From positions 5,580,001 through 5,644,000 of the forward strand of contig JAULSU010000004.1 in NCBI GenBank assembly GCA_030512335.1: a stretch of DNA of 64,000 nt, given 5' to 3'. The stretch comes from Immersiella caudata (lineage: Eukaryota > Ascomycota > Sordariomycetes > Sordariales > Lasiosphaeriaceae). A model generated the notes under the pieces. The model was given only the letters and a program-made list of their open reading frames with translations, was not told the origin of the DNA and did no database searches. Both the position numbers and the translations under genes were made by a program. Every line of letters starts with the position of its first letter. Position 1 is the first letter of the stretch. Positions 33,744 to 45,422 of this stretch are shown here, in pieces.

Positions 33744-36700
33744 ATGAGCTCCCTCAAATTTGTCGTGTCCTCGCTGGACATCATTGCCGCAAATGCCGGC
33801 CGAAACAAGCAGCTCACCGAATTGGTCCAGCAGGCACTCGCCGCCATCGAGAAGAACGACCACCAGCTGCCCGACCCCGAGATCGTATTTGCGCCCCTGC
33901 AGCTGGCTACGAAATCCGGGACGATCCCCCTAGCCACTACCGCGCTCGACTGCATCGGCAAGCTTATCTCGTACTCGTCCTTCTCCGCCCCATCGAATCG
34001 CGCCCCAAGCCAGGATGGCGCCGAACAACAGGCCCAGCAGGCCCCGCTGATCGAGCGAGCCATAGACACCATCTGCGATTGCTTTCAGGGCGAGACCACA
34101 CCCGTCGAGATCCAGCTACAAATCGTCAAGTCGCTGCTCGCGGCCGTCCTAAACGACAAGATCGTTGTGCACGGTGCGGGGTTGCTGAAGGCGGTGCGCC
34201 AGGTCTACAATGTCTTCCTCCTGTCGCGGAGCACGGCGAACCAGCAGGTTGCGCAAGGGACGCTCACGCAGATGGTCGGGACGGTGTTCGAAAGAGTGAA
34301 GACGCGGTTGCACATGAAGGAGGCGCGGCAAAACCTTGGAAAGCTGAAGCGCAGTCAGAGCAGTCTGACAGTCGACCGCCAGGATGATCAGGCTTCATCG
34401 TTGGGTAATGGGGGTGAAGGGGAGGAGACCGAGGCCCCAACGCCCCTGGAAGAGTCCAACGGTGGGCCAAAACTGACGCTAAAGGACTTGGAACACCGAA
34501 AGAGCTTCGACGACTCCAACCTTGGTGACGGCCCGACGATGGTGACGCAGATCAAACCCGCAAAGAGGCCAACCAGATCAGTATCCGAACAGAGTATCGC
34601 AGATAGCGCGCAGGAGGAAACAGCCGAGTTGCTGGACGCCGAGGACGAGGTATACATCCGGGATGCCTATCTTGTCTTCCGGTCCTTCTGCAACCTTTCT
34701 ACCAAGGTTCTCCCGCCAGACCAGCTGTACGACCTTCGGGGGCAACCGATGCGATCCAAGCTCATTTCCCTGCACCTTATCCACACCCTCCTGAACAACA
34801 GCATAACCGTCTTCACTTCGCCCCTCTGTACCATCACCAACACTAAAAATAATGAGCCCACCAACTTCCTGCAGGCGATCAAGTACTACCTTTGTTTGAG
34901 TATCACCCGAAATGGCGCAAGTTCCGTGGATAGAGTATTTGATGTTTGCTGCGAGATCTTTTGGTTAATGCTGAAATACATGAGGGCGCCTTTCAAGGTT
35001 AGTCGAGTGTCAACGAAGTGCTTGGGCCAGGCTAATACATTGGGTGCAGAAAGAGATCGAGGTCTTCTTGAACGAGATTTATCTCGCGCTCCTAGCTAGG
35101 AGAAACGCCCCCCTGTCACAAAAGCTGACATTCGTCGGCGTCCTCAAGCGGTTCTGCGAGGACCCACGGGCATTGGTTGAGACATACCTCAACTACGACT
35201 GTGACAGAAATGTCGACAACATCTTTCAGACGATTATCGAGGATCTCTCAAAGTTTGCAACATCACCAGTCAACGTCTCCGTGATACAAGAGCAGCAGTA
35301 TGAGGATGGCCACTCCAAATACTCGAGCTCTGGAGAGTGGCAAGTGAGGAACGTTTTGCCACCGCCCCTGTCCGTCGCCCACATCACCACCCATCATGAC
35401 AACGACAGCGAGATTCCCAAGGAGTATGTCATGAAACGGGTGGCCCTGGACTCGCTTGTAGAGAGTTTGAGATCCTTGGTCAACTGGTCGCAACCAGGGC
35501 GGCCAGACAGCAACGCTGCCAATGGCGAGGTGGACAGACGACAGTCGAGTGATGAGCTGCGTTACTCAATCGATCCGTCAGCAGCCGACTCCTCATCGCG
35601 GCTGGAGACCCCGGTTCTCCCATCTACCCCAGTAATTGACGATGACCCCGATCAACTGGAAAAAGAGAAGGCGAGGAAAACGGCCAAGACGAATGCGATC
35701 AAGGCGTTCAACTTCAAACCGAAGAATGGTATCAAGGTTCTCCTCCGGGAGGGCTTCATCCCAAGCGACAAGCCAGAAGATATCGCACGGTTTCTCAGGA
35801 CTGAGGACAGGCTTGACAAGGCCCAGATCGGCGAATACTTGGGCGAGGGTGATCAAAAAAATATTGACATCATGCACGCTTTCGTGGACACGATGGACTT
35901 CACCAAGAAGCGCTTCGTTGATGCTCTGCGAGAATTCCTCCAGTCTTTCCGTCTGCCTGGCGAAGCCCAGAAGATTGATCGCTTCATGCTCAAGTTCGCC
36001 AACCGATACATTACTGGAAACCCCAACGCATTCGCCAATGCCGATACCGCTTACGTGCTCGCCTACTCTGTCATCTTGCTCAACACAGATCTACACAGCA
36101 GCAAGATTGTCAAACACATGTCAAAGGCCGACTTCATCAAGAATAACCGGGGCATCAACGAAAACGCCGATCTCCCCGACGAATACCTTCTCGGTATCTA
36201 CGACGACATCGCCAATGACGAGATCGTCCTCAAGAGCGAGAGAGAGGCGGCGGCTGCAGCTGGGACTCTCCCGACACAAGCAACAGGACTAGCAGCGGGG
36301 CTCGGCCAGGCTTTCTCCAACGTTGGCCGAGACCTGCAAAGAGAGGCCTACGTACAGCAGTCGGAGGAGATTTCGCTCCGTTCGGAACAGCTCTTCAGGG
36401 ACCTGTATCGAAGCCAAAGAAAGAACGCGGAGAAAGCAGGCTCCAAGTTTATCCCGGCCACATCCTTCAAGCACGTAGGCCCTATGTTCGACGTTGCGTG
36501 GATGTCGTACTTTTCGGCACTCTCAAGCCAGACACAGAAGACGCACAACCTGGAAGTGAATAAGCTGTGCTTGGAAGGGATGAAGCTGGCGACCAAGATC
36601 GCCTGTCTCTTTGACCTTGCCACTCCACGAGAGGCGTTCATCTCAGCGCTCAAAAACACGGCAAACCTCAACAACCCTGAAGCAATGCAGGCCAAGAACG

Positions 36701-39393
36701 TGGAGGCTCTCAAAGTGATCCTTGAGCTGGGACAGACCGAAGGGAACCTGCTAAAACGGTCGTGGAAGGATGTACTGCTTTGCATCAGCCAGCTGGACCG
36801 GCTTCAACTTATTTCGGGGGGCGTCGATGAAAGCACGGTCCCTGATGTATCCAAGGCCCGTTTCGTCCCGCCATCACGGACGGATACGACCAATTCCCGG
36901 AGATCCACCGCTTCCTCTAGGAAGCACCGGCCACGATCTCACACGGGGCCCCAGGGTGTGTCAATGGAGATTGCGCTCGAGAGCAGATCAGATGAGGTCA
37001 TCAAGAGCGTCGACAGGATCTTCACCAACACGGCAAACCTCTCGGGCGAAGCCATTGTCCATTTTGCCAGGGCCCTGACAGAGGTCAGCTGGGATGAGAT
37101 CAAGGTCTCGGGATCCAATGATTCGCCGCGCACATACAGCCTCCAGAAGATTGTTGAGATCAGCTACTACAACATGACTCGAGTTCGTTTCGAATGGACA
37201 CATATCTGGGATGTTCTCGGTGAGCATTTTAACCGTGTTGGGTGTCACATCAACACAAATATCGTTTTCTTCGCTCTGGACTCCCTGCGCCAGCTCTCCA
37301 TGCGGTTCATGGAGATTGAGGAACTTGCAGGTTTCAAGTTCCAGAAGGACTTCCTCAAGCCTTTTGAACACGTCATGTCCAACTCGAGCGACATCACCGT
37401 CAAAGACATGATCCTTCGCTGCCTCATCCAGATGATACAGGCTCGAGGAGAGAACATTCGCTCTGGCTGGAGGACCATGTTTGGCGTCTTCACAGTTGCG
37501 GCAAGAGACCCCCACGAAAGCATTGTCAACCTTGCCTATGAGAACGTCACACATGTCTACAAGACGAGATTTGGCGTTGTCATCTCGCAGGGGGCGTTCA
37601 CCGACCTCATCGTCTGTCTGACCGAGTTCTCGAAGAACATGAAGTATCAGAAGAAGAGCTTACAGGCGATGGAGACGTTGAAGTCGATCATCCCGAAGAT
37701 GCTCAAGACCCCAGAATGCCCGCTCTCGCAGAAATCCAACACCGCAGCGAGCCCAACAGAGCCGGTCAAGTCTCCCGGCCAACAAAACAAAACATCGGTC
37801 GAGGAGGGCTTCTGGTTCCCAGTCTTGTTTGCCTTCCACGATGTGTTGATGACCGGGGAGGATCTCGAGGTTCGATCTAACGCCCTCAACTACTTCTTCG
37901 AGGCCCTCCTGCGGTACGGAGGAGACTTTCCCTCCGACTTTTGGGACATCCTGTGGAGACAACAGCTTTACCCCATCTTCATGGTTTTGAGGTCGAGGCC
38001 TGAGATGTCCAATGTGCTTAACCATGAGGAGCTATCAGTGTGGCTGTCAACGACCATGATCCAGGCGCTTCGAAACATGATTACCCTCTTCACGCATTAC
38101 TTTGACGCCCTCGAGTACATGCTGGACCGCTTCCTCGAGCTCTTGGCCCTGTGCATCTGCCAAGAGAACGACACCATCGCCCGTATCGGCAGCAACTGCC
38201 TGCAGCAACTTATCCTCCAGAACGTCACCAAGTTCACCACAGAACACTGGGCAAAGATTGTGGGGGCATTCTGTGAGTTATTCGAGAGGACCACGGCTTA
38301 CCAGCTCTTCACCGCCACGGCCATTAACTCAACGGCATCACTATCACCTCCGCCAAACGGACTGGAACTAGGAGGCCCGCTCAGCCCCCCAGCTGAAGCC
38401 AACCCCATGGACGAGAAGTCCCTCAGGATCAACGGGTCTGAGAACAACGGCTACATCTCGGAATCAGACTCGCACTTCTCGCAAGCAAACGGCGCCGATT
38501 CCGACAGCCTCCGAACCCCAACAGCGGCCACCTCGTCCGCCACAGTTCCACCATCACCCCTCACGCCTCAGCTGGAGGAGTTCAAGCCCAACACATCGTT
38601 GCAGCAGCAGCCTGTCGTCGTTACTGCCGCACGACGGCGCTTCTTCAACCGCATCATCAGCCGATGTGTCCTCCAGCTTCTCATGATTGAGACGGTGAAC
38701 GAGCTCTTCAGCAACGACGCCGTCTACGCGCAGATCCCCTCTTCGGAGCTGCTCCGCCTAATGGCGCTCCTTAAGAAGTCGTTCCTCTTCGCAAAGCGCT
38801 TCAACGCCGACAAGGACCTGCGCATGCGTCTGTGGCGCGAGGGCTTCATGAAGCAACCGCCTAATCTGCTTAAGCAGGAGTCTGGCAGCGCCGCCACCTA
38901 CGTGTCGATCCTCTTCCGCATGTTTGGCGACACGGCTCCGGAGCGCCAGGGGAGCAAGGCCGACGTGGAGAGTGCGCTGGTCCCACTGTGCCAGGATATC
39001 ATCCGGGGGTATATCTCGCTGGAGGAGGAGAGCCAGCATCGTAACATCGTGGCGTGGAGACCTGTTGTGGTGGATGTTTTGGAGGGGTATGCTGCGTTCC
39101 CTAGAGAGGGCTTCGCCAACCACATCAGGAATTTCTACCCTCTTGTTGTAGAGCTGCTGGGCAAGGAACTCGGTGGGGATTTGCGCACTGCGTTGCTGCT
39201 TGTTCTTAGGCGGGTGGGAGAAGTTGGGTTGGGCATCGAGGGGATGACGTCCCCGGCGAATGGGCGTGGGAGTGTGGACGATCGTGACCGAAGGGGCAGT
39301 ACGCTTTCGGTGATATCGTTTGGACCGCGCGCCTCGCCGAGCATGGATAACATGAGTGATGATCCCTCCAGCCGGGTCATGGGTAGGGCATAG
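33744..39393 (+). CDS. sec7: Sec7/BIG-type Arf guanine-nucleotide exchange factor
   Basis: Exons 33744-34997 and 35050-39393 are joined by a 52-bp intron and give 1865 residues, normal for Sec7. The N-terminal DCB region (MSSLKFVVSSLDII...) and the HUS region are present, with the HUS-box motif N-Y-D-C-D near residue 466. The catalytic Sec7 domain covers about residues 643-812. Its F-R-L-P-G-E-A-Q-K-I-D-R motif carries the catalytic glutamate at about residue 723, and N-T-D-L-H-S also matches the family. HDS-type helical repeats fill the C-terminal half. The protein activates Arf GTPases at the trans-Golgi for vesicle budding (family knowledge). The low-complexity insert near residues 1115-1175 is typical of fungal copies. 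The start ATG has a good fungal context (GACCATGAG). Nothing suggests damage. Confidence 0.95.
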
Positions 39394-39776
39394 ATACAGG
39401 CTACAGGGAGAGGAGAAGTGATGATGGAAGCGTTTTTGTGTTCTTAGTTCAAAGCGTTCCGATGTCACGCACATAGAGTATGGGTAACTTTAGAACCTGA
39501 GTGGCGTATGGCATTGTGTACCTATATTTTGATGCTTGGTTTTTCTATCTTGTTCTCTGGTCCCTGGGATGGGCAAGCAGGTTACCCACCCAGTTGAGAG
39601 TGGGGAGTTAGGGGGTAAAATTGAAGCTTTTGGTGTGCTCATAGAGGATGCGTATTGACTGGTGGAGTGTGATCGGTGTGTTTTGTGTCGCGATCAACAT
39701 AAAGAATGTCTATTTGTACTGTACTGTCCATATACATCGTATTTTTACACATAACACAACACCATCACGACGGCAG

Positions 39777-39905
39777 CCTCTGTTACCACCACGCTAGAGG
39801 CTTTTTCAGCTAAAGGAAGTATTGAATGTAAATTTTACAGCCTTTGAAATAAATTCAATGCCTCCTTTTGGCTGAAAGAGGCCTTAGGTGCAGCGGTAAC
39901 AGGGG
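39777..39905. mobile_element. MITE-like inverted-repeat element
   Basis: About 52 bases at each end are imperfect inverted repeats of one another, starting CCTCTGTTACC on the left and CCCCTGTTACC (reverse complement) on the right. Further matching blocks are TTTCAGCT/TTTCAGCC and ATTGAAT. A short AT-rich loop separates them. Differences between arms are largely transitions. No target-site duplication could be identified, so this could also be a degraded element or simply a stable hairpin 384 bases after the sec7 stop. Confidence 0.55.
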
Positions 39906-40048
39906 TCATTACAGTAGCGGTAGTGTAGTAAAGAGTTAAGGGTTATAAATAGGATCCGGTATATATAGACCGATAGTACGACGGTATAAACAGATATTCT
40001 CTTAACCTTTAGGCCACGTTGCCCCTGACTTTGACTGTCTCTGCTCTC

Positions 40049-40066
40049 TTCTCTCGGCCGAGAGAA
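40049..40066. repeat. 18-bp perfect palindrome
   Basis: TTCTCTCGGCCGAGAGAA reads identically on both strands. Its role is unknown. Confidence 0.6.
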
Positions 40067-40290
40067 CCCTGGTAACTCTCCGGCGCTGAAATGTGAAAGG
40101 GGCAGAGATACCAGAGTGTTCTTCTTTGTGCTCCCCATTTAACTTCAACCTTGGCCCAGCTCGGTAAACCCCCTCTGATCCGAACACCAAATATCATCTC
40201 AGCGGCGTGTTGTTTACGTCAGCCATGACAGCCATGACCAAGAGACTAAAAGGTCTTTAAACATAGCTCGTTGCGTTTCTACAATCGAAT

Positions 40291-41470
40291 TCACCGTACA
40301 GCGAGCCTCACAGCTTCCCCTGGCATCACCTCACGTAGCCACCTCTTCAAGTCATCCGCCTCTTCCTCGACGGTCCGATCGGGCAGGCTCAGGAGCGCTT
40401 CCTTCAGCACTTGATCCTCCGCCACCGCCTCAGCAACTATTGCCCGAAGGGTCTCCAACTTGTACGCCGAATGTTCCGTGACTCTCATCAGACTAACGAA
40501 GACTTCGAAGAAATCCACCAAGCTCAAGTGCATCAGGGCATCGCTCTTGTCTACCATCCGGAGCGCCGCAAACTGTAGAAGACCTTCGCCTGGCCGAGGT
40601 CCCGCGTGTAAGGCTTCGTCGTCATGGCCATTCGTCAGATGCACCGCCGTCGGAGCTGTGAAAGCGGACCGACTGACTGCCTGGAAGTTCAGGGCGGTGA
40701 GACGAGGGAGGATTCGGAGGAGCCTTCCTTGCGCAAGCGAGAGTTGGCGCGCGTCGCTTGTATCGGGGTGGTGTCCGGCGCAGAGGGCGAGGAGAAACAT
40801 GTAGGGGCCCTTCTCTAGGAATAGCAGCCTCCATAGCTTCGCCTGGCCAGGAGCCTTGCGTAGAACGAGCTCTGTCCGCGGCGTATTGTGCGCGCTTGGT
40901 AGTGGTGGGAGAGGGAGTTCGCAGTCGATGTCGAGGAGGTCGCAGAGGACCTTGCCCCCTTTTTGGCCGACCTCAACTTGTGGCGCGGCAAGCCATCGGC
41001 GGAGAAATGCGGCTACTAGTTGTGGCATTGCTGAAAGAATGGCTGCATCGGCTGGGCTGGCGGCGGCTTTGTGGAGGACGGTCATGGCGAGGATGTTGGC
41101 CGCTGGTGCGGGGGAGTCGAGGGCTTGGATCAAGGACTCTTCAGAGGCGAGAGAAAGCACCTGGGTGAAGGAGACGGGTCCCAGGAACTTGACTGTCAAA
41201 CTGACAATGACGGCCGGGTCGTCTTTGTATTGCTTCAGGATCGTTGTGAGCTTGGGTAGGAATCGCCCTACGAGCAGTGGGATGTTGCTCTCTGTCGCGA
41301 GGAGCGTCAGTTGGAGCCAGGAGGCTATCATCAGAGGCGGGCAAGATACCTGTGAGCTGTAGCTCTACATCATCGAGAAGTTTCGCGTTGACGGGAATAG
41401 CGGGATCCCTGACCAGGTCATCGAGATGACGGCCGAGCTCGTCGAGCCCGGTAACTGGGGTCGTATCCAT
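40291..41470 (-). CDS. hsm3: Hsm3/PSMD5-like proteasome assembly chaperone
   Basis: Exons 41470-41350 and 41291-40291 give 373 residues. The 58-bp intron (GTATCT donor, CTGAC branch, ACAG acceptor) joins LLDDVELQLT to ESNIPLLVGRFLP without a stop. The protein is an all-helical, HEAT/ARM-like solenoid. Segments such as LPKLTTILKQYKDDPAV and VEVGQKGGKVLCDLLDIDC match the fungal family annotated as DNA mismatch repair protein HSM3 N-terminal domain. In yeast Hsm3 (human PSMD5/S5b) binds the Rpt1 ATPase during assembly of the 19S proteasome base; the mismatch-repair name is historical. Length is a little under yeast Hsm3. Assignment rests on remembered motifs, so it is good but not certain. The gene diverges from the Rpc31 gene across 453 bases. 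Confidence 0.75.
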
Positions 41471-41923
41471 GATTTCGTTTGCGCCAAAGTTATCCAGAAG
41501 CGTTGGTATGTTTGTCTTTGGTGTTGCGCGCAGGGAAGATTCCAGTATTCAGTCACGGTTAAGTATCAGAGCAAGATAAGGCACCTACTTGCGTACGTAC
41601 TTTAGCACTGATGTGTGGTGGGCCGGATGGATAACTCGGACGATGTTTCGCCATGGAGGGGTTGCATGAACGCTTGGTGATCTCCAGGGAGTTGGAGATG
41701 CGGGGAAGCCCACTGCCGGCTACAGTGGGGCGGTTACCCCAACGGTCAGCTAGGGACTATGACGCTAGCAGTAGGCAAGCCCCCGCTCGCGATGGGGCAC
41801 GAACAAAAACCACCCCAAATGCCACCGAAAAAAAGTGCCCCGCCGAAACATTCGACTGCTGCATCAATTGCACTCAGTGGCGCATCACACATCGCGGCTA
41901 TCGACAGTTCTTAGCATCATTCA
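41471..41923. promoter_or_regulatory. divergent promoter region, hsm3-like / rpc31
   Basis: 453 bases separate the two start codons, so both promoters lie here. No specific element is asserted. Confidence 0.5.
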
Positions 41924-42910
41924 ATGTCTGGACGAGGCGGCCGAGGAGGGCGCGGCGGTCGCGGAGGTGGCGGCTTCGGTCGAGGCGGAAGTCGAGGGAT
42001 CGCCGCGAATACGGTCCCATGGAACGCAGACCCTGACGTTTCCATTGACGGCAAGCCCTCTGAGCTCTTCCCCGTAGGCCCCCTTCCAATCCACTCCCTC
42101 CCTTCCCCTCCTATATCCCAGCGCCCGCCCCCCTCTATATCCAACCGCTAACCACTCTCCTTCCAGCCTTTCGACGTCCCCCGCGCTACGCCCCTCACTA
42201 AGAAAGAAGACCGTCAAGTCTCCTGCTTCCTTCTCTTCCGCGAACAATGCCACGACTCCCCCCTCTATACCGAAGGTCGCACCTGGAACACTTCCCTGCA
42301 CGGAGGCAAACGCGCCTACAGCCAAGACCAAGATAACGAGCGCTACGGCCGCACCAGTAAAGCCACCGTTGACCCCTTCACCGCGGTCCCGACCTACTCC
42401 TCCCAAAAGTTCGTCCAAGCCAAGCGTGCCCTTCCCGACCTCGGCTCCCGCCCCTTCTGCAAGGAATTCTTCCCTCCAGAGCTCCATGCCACCCTAGACG
42501 GCGAAGACACCCCCTCAGGGCCGGGGTCGAAGCGGCGCAGGACGGGGCCGAAGACCCTAGGCCTGAGTAACATCACCTCGCTCAGGACAGCAGAAGAGCT
42601 GTTCCTGGCAGACGGAGAGCATATCTACCAGGCTAACGGCGAAGGCGCGGGCCTCAACAAGGCGATGCAGGTCATCAGCTCGCTTGAGAAGCGCACGGAA
42701 GAAGGCGAAGACGACGGGTTTCTCTCAGGGGATGAGGATGACTGGGTGCGCGGGGAAGGCGAGGAGGACGCGGAGAATCTCGATGATCCCGATCAGTACG
42801 ATGACGAGGCTTCGGACGACGACTACAACGCAGAGCAGTACTTTGAGGATGGTGGGTCGGATAAGGAGTACGACGAAGGGGGCGGAGACGATGGTGGCGA
42901 TTATATGTAG
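41924..42910 (+). CDS. rpc31: RNA polymerase III subunit Rpc31 (C31)
   Basis: Exons 41924-42073 and 42167-42910 (93-bp intron ending CTAACC...TTCCAG) give 297 residues. The N-terminus is a glycine/arginine-rich run (SGRGGRGGRGG...) as in Rpc31 proteins. It is followed by P-F-D-V-P-R and a central region with SRPFCKEFFPPELH and KRRRTGPKTLGL. The C-terminal about 80 residues are strongly acidic (E-D-D-G-F-L-S-G-D-E-D-D onward, ending near D-Y-N-A-E-Q-Y-F). Rpc31 belongs to the Pol III-specific heterotrimer Rpc82-Rpc34-Rpc31 used in initiation. The acidic frame stops at a TAG (42908-42910), but the same frame stays open for 68 further codons of similar composition (to 43117). The chosen end could therefore be premature. 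Confidence 0.85.
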
Positions 42911-43384
42911 GATTATACCGGGAAAGAGTCACAGCAGTACTTTGATCAGCGGTTTGAGGCGTACCCTGGGAGCGTCAGATGGGTCGACCGTCAGGGCGAG
43001 AGGGATGGAGATGATGAAGGATATGGATATGACGAGGGGGGCGGAGAGGATGATAGAGATGCGGATGGCGAGAAGAATGGAGATGAAGGCGGTGGGTACA
43101 TGGACATGGAGGGGTAATTCGGTGATGAAAAGGGGTTTCGGGTGGTTGTGAACGCTGCATTTTATGGAGTCCGGCTGTTGCCAACACTGGTTGGGGGTCT
43201 CATGGGAAATGGAAAAGGCATCAGATACCAATTTTTACCGTTTTGATATGACCGAACAATGCTCATGAAAAAGGGCTGTATAGGCATAATAGATTCAGCG
43301 TACCGGGTATTGCAAGAACTCTCTACATGTACAAGATGTTTTTTACAAGAAGCTTCTCCCTCTCATCTACAGGTACAGGTACGG
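42911..43384. other. intergenic between convergent rpc31 and nup49
   Basis: Holds both 3' flanks. Its first 200 bases are an in-frame acidic extension of rpc31 beyond the stop (see findings). No separate gene is seen. Confidence 0.5.
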
Positions 43385-45049
43385 CTATCGTCCCATGAAG
43401 TCCTTAAGCTGTAGCTCCGTGACGCCTTCCTTGATGCCACCAACAACGCCCGCAACCTTGAGGATGCTCTCCTCAAAGTCCCGAAGAACTGCCGCCAGCT
43501 CGACAACCCTCTCGTCTACGCCTCCCTGGACGCCGTTCTTCGACTGAGCCGCCACCCGTTGAAGTTGCTCCAACATGTTGCCCTGCACGCCGTGGAGGTG
43601 CACCTCGATCTCACCCAGATTACTCTCAAACTTCTTCATCATTTGGTCCATCTCATCGGCCGTCTTTGAGAAAAAGCTGATGAGATCCGAGTTGCTTTCC
43701 GCATCTGCATCTGCCGATCCCGTACCGGCCGCGGCCTGTTGGCCCCTGGTTGACCACAGGCCCGCTTGGTGATACTGCATGGGAAGCTTGAGGTTGTCGA
43801 CCGCCTTGAACGACAGACGGGCGTTGTCCGCATCCTCCTTGACCAAATCCCGAAGCTGGTTGATGGCGACAATATCCCCAGATAGCGCCGCATGCGCTCC
43901 TTCAGACTTCCTGGTCACGAAGCTGACATCGACGGGGATGGCTGCGAGCTGCTCGCCGTGTTTGGGGAGGAACGCTTCTACGGCTTTCTTATCCTCGATG
44001 CACTTCTGGATACCTTCGTCGATCTGGGCGATTTGCTTCTGAAGGTCCTCTTGCAGGTCATTAAACCGCGTCGTGGATCTTATGTTGCTGACGTCGATGC
44101 GCACACCGGGTACCACTTGAGGTTGCTGGTTGGTGGACTGGCCCATAGTCAGTCCGACACCTTGGGTCGATTGCCCGAATCCAGCTTGCTGTTGTGGCTG
44201 CTGAAGGGTAGATTGGCCGAGACCGCCGCCGCTGGGTGATGTCAGTTGATCTGCTGCAGAAGAGAGCGAAGAGAGCCTACAACAAACCGCCCCCTGCGGG
44301 TTTAGCTGCTTGTGCCCCGAACATCCCTCCTGTGTTCGCCGTCGAGTTGCCGAGGAGGCCCGTAGACTGTGGCTGCTGCTGCTGTGCTGGAGCTCCGAAT
44401 AGCCCGCCAGTTTGCTGCTGCTGCTGCTGCGCCGTTGCGCCTCCAAACAACCCTCCCATCTGCTGAGCTGGCTGCTGCTGCTGAGTGTTTCCAAACAGGC
44501 CGCCGCCGGTCTGCTGGGGTGTCTGTGTCGTGGTGTTGCCGAAGAAACCGCCTCCCGCCTGCTGCTGGGGCTGCTGTGTCGTCGACCCAAAGAGTCCACC
44601 GGTCTGCTGTGGCTGCGCTGCTGGCTGGACGAAGAGTCCGCCTGTCTGCTGTTGAGGTTGTGCGGTTTGGGCGTTTGCGGTTCCAAACAAAGACCCGCTC
44701 TGCTGGGGTTGAGAAGTTGTCGCGCCGCCGAACAAGGATCCCGTGGCCTGGGGCTGCGCTGTTGCCGTGCCAAATAATCCACTAGACTGTGCTGGCTGCT
44801 GCTGCTGCTGCTGCTGTTGCTGCTGTTGCGCATTGTTGCTACCAAAGAGCCCACCTCCGGCCGCGGGCTGTTGAGTACTACTCCCACTGCGCCAAAAGGG
44901 AAATGTGTCAGAAACATGTGCGTCTTGGGAGCTAAGAAAAAGGAACGCGATCAGCCGTCGCTGGAATGCGGGCGCGCAACTCACAAGAGATTGGCGGACC
45001 CGGTGTTGATACTAAGCCCACCGGGGCCGCTGGCCGACCGTGCAAGCAT
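43385..45049 (-). CDS. nup49: GLFG nucleoporin Nup49
   Basis: Exons 45049-44985, 44886-44281 and 44231-43385 give 505 residues. The first exon encodes MLARSASGPGGLSINTGSANLF, the conserved start of fungal Nup49. The splice to GSSTQQPAAGGGLFG and the next splice (GGGLF to GGGLGQST) both restore frame. The N-terminal half is a GLFG/GGLFG repeat domain with polyglutamine (11 Q in a row), which forms part of the permeability barrier. The C-terminal about 250 residues are coiled coil, including DLQKQIAQIDEGIQK, SFVTRKSEG and SFFSKTADEMDQMMKKFE. These anchor the protein in the Nsp1-Nup57-Nup49 channel complex of the nuclear pore (family knowledge). The gene diverges from fip1 across 373 bases. Length is normal. 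Start and all three splices are well supported by continuity. Confidence 0.92.
44795..44829 (-). repeat. CAG/CAA repeat coding polyglutamine in nup49
   Basis: Eleven consecutive glutamine codons, mostly CAG with two CAA interruptions. Such tracts are prone to length variation. Confidence 0.8.
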
Positions 45050-45422
45050 ACTCCGACGTGCAAAGGGTGAATATCCTATGGTGAACCCTCGGTGGAATGC
45101 GCAATGTGATGCGGAGCGGATCGCTGTATGATGCTGTTCGCTACGCAGATGGGGGGGGCGCTGCTGGGATGTGTTGTTTCGTGCTTCGGTTGCTGTCGAT
45201 TTTCTGCCCCACGGCGAACGAGTCGCGTTGCGTGCTGAACCTTGGCGCGTCTCACCGCCTGCTAGATGCGCTCACCTTCGGCGCATTTCCGCTTGCTTAG
45301 CTAATCTTTCAACCTCACCTTCCCAAGCTTCAACCGAGAACCAAAGCATTCGGGCCACCCTTCGTCTCCAACACATCGTAGGATCGAGCTTGCAGAATCG
45401 CCCACCGAGCGCATCCCATACA
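45050..45422. promoter_or_regulatory. divergent promoter region, nup49 / fip1
   Basis: The start codons lie 373 bases apart and face away from each other. Both promoters must be here. No defined element is claimed. Confidence 0.5.

Larger units (their letters stand above)
39394..40290. other. intergenic between convergent sec7 and hsm3-like genes
   Basis: Contains both 3' flanks, an inverted-repeat element at 39777-39905, AT-rich sequence to about 40015 and an 18-bp perfect palindrome at 40049-40066. No gene is supported. Confidence 0.5.
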
